Assembly (NCBI GenBank): GCA_045537045.1
Contig: JAZSOS010000047.1
Coordinates: 1-22,764, forward strand
Length of the DNA: 22,764 bases
Direction: 5' to 3'
Source of the DNA: SIG480 sp045537045
GTDB lineage: Bacteria > Bacillota > Clostridia > Oscillospirales > JAAYXM01
The position numbers were made by a program, and so were the translations under genes. This document shows positions 20,445-22,764 of this stretch, piece after piece. The notes under the pieces were generated by a model. That model did not search any database. It was not told the DNA's origin and saw only the letters and a list, made by a program, of their open reading frames with translations. The stretch's first letter is position 1. Each line of letters opens with the position of its first letter.

Positions 20445-22764
20445 TTAGTATCCGTTTACGAAAGAGTAGATACGTACGATCTCGCCCTCGTGGATCTGGA
20501 TAACAGCGTTTGCACCAACCTCAGAAATATCGATCAAAGACTCTGTGGAAGAAATCTTTGTGAGGTAGCTGCCCTCGTAAGAATCCTCGCCGATGGAGAT
20601 GATTGTGCAACCATCTTCGTGGAACTTAAGGCTATCTGTAATTGCGTCTGTCTTCGGAGCGTAATCCTGCTTTGCATCGTAGAAGGAAACGATACCGTTC
20701 TTCTCAGCTACGATGTTGACCTTGTAGAAACCGTCAGCAACTACGCCATTGTCCATACCATAGTCGAGGTAATGAACAACTGCAGTAGATGTACCATCAC
20801 CGTTTACAGTGTCAAGCATGATGATTGTGCCTTCTGCATCTACATCGTAAACAACAAATGTGTCTGCAAGAGCATCAAGCTTCTTAATTCCATCGCTCTC
20901 ATCGAGGAAGGAAGCAGAATTCTGAGTCTGAACATCGTCTACAGTCTTAGCTGTGAAGATGCCCTCATCATTGATAAGTGTCATCTCAGCGTAGTAGAGG
21001 TCTGTAGCTCTGTTGTACTTCTGAGTTGCAGAAACAACGTATGCATAGTTGTCCTTTGTATCGTAGTTAGCACCAGCCATCTGGAGGGAGGAACCAACTG
21101 TGATAGCAGCAGCAACGATGGAGTTGTTCTGTGTCTTAGTTGTGTTTACAACGTAAGAACCGTAGAAACCGGAGGTAGCGTTATCATATGCACCGCCAGC
21201 GACATTCATGCCCTGAATTGCGTTTGTGTTGAGGCCTTCGAGGTCAGAAAGCTTGTAAGCCTTGTGAGCAACAGTTGTGCCTGCTGCAACCTTCTTGTAG
21301 GTGTGCAAACCTTCACCATTGCCATGCTTATTGTTCTGTGCGTTCTCTTCGAGGCCGCAAACTGCACAAACATCGTTCTGAGACGGGTTGCCGTAAAGTG
21401 CGAAGATAACAGTTGCATCGTTAAGAGCAAACTTGTTCTGGAACTTCATGTCTTTAACAATCTGGCCTGCCTGAGTCGGCTGGATTGTTCTGTACTTTAC
21501 ATCCTCGTTGTTAGCATTCTTGCCTGTTTTATCGTAATGGTTGAAGTCCTGAGCGGAGAGGTCAACAGTGCCGTTTGCAAGAATCTTGTACTGAACTACG
21601 AGACCGAACTTTGCATTGTTTGCAAAATCAGTTGCCTTGTTGTTGGAAGAATCACTGAGGTCAGAAGCCTTCGGTGTGTAGAGCTTGCCAACATCATAGG
21701 AAGCAGTTGTGTTGTCTGCAAAGCCAAGCTTTACGCGAGCGATCTGCTCGTTGTTGTCATAGTAAGAGTTAAGGATTACAGCATAGTTGCTGTCTTCGAT
21801 AGCAACTGTATCGTCAGACTGAATCTCCATGATGAGGTTGCCGAATGTGAGGTACTTTGTGTTTGCATTGAGAGCAGCCGGATCATCCTTGTAGTAGTCT
21901 GTGTAGATGTTTTCGTTCGGGTAAGTGATGATGTCAGCGCCAGTCCATGCATAGTAAGCATTGCCGCCGAGGATAACGCCGTTGTCATCTGTGAAATCAT
22001 CAACAGCTGCTGTAAGAGCGTCAACCTTCTCGATGTATGTCTTGCCGTTTGCACGGTAGAATACTACATAATCATCAACTGCAACTTCGTCAACGAGAAC
22101 AACGTCCTCAAGGTCAAATGCCTGAGCTGTGTTTGTAACCTTGATTGTTCCGCGTGCTTCGCTGTATGCTGTTACAGCGCCGTAGCCGGAGCTTGCGTTG
22201 TCAACAGTCTTGAAAAGGTAGCTGTATGTCTCGCCGCCGTCAACGGAAACGAAGCGATACTGCTCAAGGGACGGAACGCCCATGCCGGAGATGAAGTCGA
22301 GGTCTGCATACTTTGCAACTTCTGAATCATCTGACGGATCATTAGGAGTGTTATTATCATCGATTACTGTTGTAGATGCAACATGCTCATAGTCGCCATC
22401 GTCAGCATATGTCTGCTGATCAAGAACATATGCATACTTGTTGAAATCTGCGCCAACAGCGTTAACTGTTGCTGCGTCTACCTTCTTTGCAACCTTTGCT
22501 ACGTCCTTGGAAGCAACAATCTGCTTCTCAACGCCGTCAACTGTGAAGCTGATGTACGGACGGATTGTGCTGTTGCTTGTGCTCTCGCCGTCCGGCATGA
22601 TCTTTGTTGCGATTGCCGGTACAGTGTATGCTACTGTGTCGCTGTGTACAATAACGTTACCGAGAACTTCGATGCCCTTGAAGTCAAGACGGCCTTCGTT
22701 TTCGATTGTGTCAGCTGTGAAGTAAACGTTTACCTTTGCGCCGAGCATATCGTCATCAAGACCG
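20445..22764 (-). CDS. Large cell-surface protein, C-terminal part (5' end outside window)
   Basis: The frame is open to the window edge (GLDDD precedes the first internal Met), so about 773 residues of a larger protein are seen. It is rich in Asp, Asn, Ala, Thr and Val, acidic, and composed of repeating beta-type segments (VDGVEKQIVASKD, VSVDGGETYSYLFKTV), typical of secreted S-layer or cell-wall proteins of Clostridia; anchoring domains would be upstream. No LPXTG or C-terminal membrane segment is present, so anchoring by SLH-type repeats at the unseen end is plausible. One Cys/His cluster (CAVCGLEENAQ, then H and LHTYKK) could bind metal. Strong codon bias, which also creates a long antisense frame, suggests high expression. 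Confidence 0.8.
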   Translation of the reverse strand, partial: GLDDDMLGAKVNVYFTADTIENEGRLDFKGIEVLGNVIVHSDTVAYTVPAIATKIMPDGESTSNSTIRPYISFTVDGVEKQIVASKDVAKVAKKVDAATVNAVGADFNKYAYVLDQQTYADDGDYEHVASTTVIDDNNTPNDPSDDSEVAKYADLDFISGMGVPSLEQYRFVSVDGGETYSYLFKTVDNASSGYGAVTAYSEARGTIKVTNTAQAFDLEDVVLVDEVAVDDYVVFYRANGKTYIEKVDALTAAVDDFTDDNGVILGGNAYYAWTGADIITYPNENIYTDYYKDDPAALNANTKYLTFGNLIMEIQSDDTVAIEDSNYAVILNSYYDNNEQIARVKLGFADNTTASYDVGKLYTPKASDLSDSSNNKATDFANNAKFGLVVQYKILANGTVDLSAQDFNHYDKTGKNANNEDVKYRTIQPTQAGQIVKDMKFQNKFALNDATVIFALYGNPSQNDVCAVCGLEENAQNNKHGNGEGLHTYKKVAAGTTVAHKAYKLSDLEGLNTNAIQGMNVAGGAYDNATSGFYGSYVVNTTKTQNNSIVAAAITVGSSLQMAGANYDTKDNYAYVVSATQKYNRATDLYYAEMTLINDEGIFTAKTVDDVQTQNSASFLDESDGIKKLDALADTFVVYDVDAEGTIIMLDTVNGDGTSTAVVHYLDYGMDNGVVADGFYKVNIVAEKNGIVSFYDAKQDYAPKTDAITDSLKFHEDGCTIISIGEDSYEGSYLTKISSTESLIDISEVGANAVIQIHEGEIVRIYSFVNGY

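Noticed and set aside
20271..22325. Long open frame of 684 codons on the plus strand
   Set aside because: It is antisense to the surface-protein gene. It has a Cys/Val/Leu-rich composition without any domain, and it is explained by the strong codon bias of the true minus-strand gene.
1..22764. CRISPR arrays, rRNA, tRNA and prophage genes
   Set aside because: No regularly spaced repeats, rRNA segments, cloverleaf-compatible tRNA or phage structural genes were seen on either strand.

Overview
The window reads as a chromosomal segment of a Gram-positive, low-to-moderate-GC Clostridia (Eubacteriales, possibly a gut Oscillospiraceae-like lineage). The gene set is typical of Firmicutes: EF-P with a CD1247-type neighbour, YqeG, type II dehydroquinase, RqcH/NFACT, TrmK with a Nif3-like protein, TepA, ComM/YifB, AzlCD, DUF896, near-consensus sigma-A promoters and strong AGGAGG ribosome binding sites. 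The assignment is inferred from gene content; no rRNA or marker tree was available. Nearly all genes lie on the minus strand.

Layout. 1-1.7 kb is AT-rich accessory DNA: the decayed end of an IS481-like transposase, a zinc-ribbon membrane protein with two copies of a C-terminal repeat, and a compact locus with the architecture of a par/fst-like type I toxin-antitoxin (22-residue hydrophobic peptide, convergent antisense RNA promoter, shared bidirectional terminator). 1.78-10.7 kb is core: CD1247-like, efp, aroQ, yqeG, an unknown plus-strand gene, the trmK-nif3-rqcH operon, a DUF1858 protein, tepA and a Na/Pi cotransporter. 10.85-11.09 kb holds a self-contained transcription unit of about 200 nt (promoter, 5'/3' closing stem, internal hairpins, terminator) that looks like a structured small RNA or a very small gene.

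11.14-14.21 kb is an AT-rich island with a three-gene operon (TPR-like membrane protein, two-TM protein, zinc-ribbon two-TM protein), a divergent XRE regulator, a structured leader and a 113-bp inverted-repeat element. It is bracketed by a 27-bp exact direct repeat that is also the 3' end of the neighbouring lipoprotein gene. This is the geometry of an element integrated at a gene's 3' end, although no integrase is present.

14.2-19.6 kb is core again: the comM-lipoprotein pair, a DUF896-gtrA-azlC-azlD operon with overlapping genes, and an aldo/keto reductase. 19.65-20.42 kb holds one AT-rich gene of unknown function flanked by two nearly identical 57/58-bp copies of a terminator preceded by stops in all three frames. 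20.4 kb to the window end is the C-terminal part of a large cell-surface protein whose 5' end lies outside the window.

The most interesting material is therefore between the core genes: one probable type I toxin-antitoxin, two further small-RNA candidates, and two accessory gene insertions bounded by direct repeats that preserve the host gene end or terminator.
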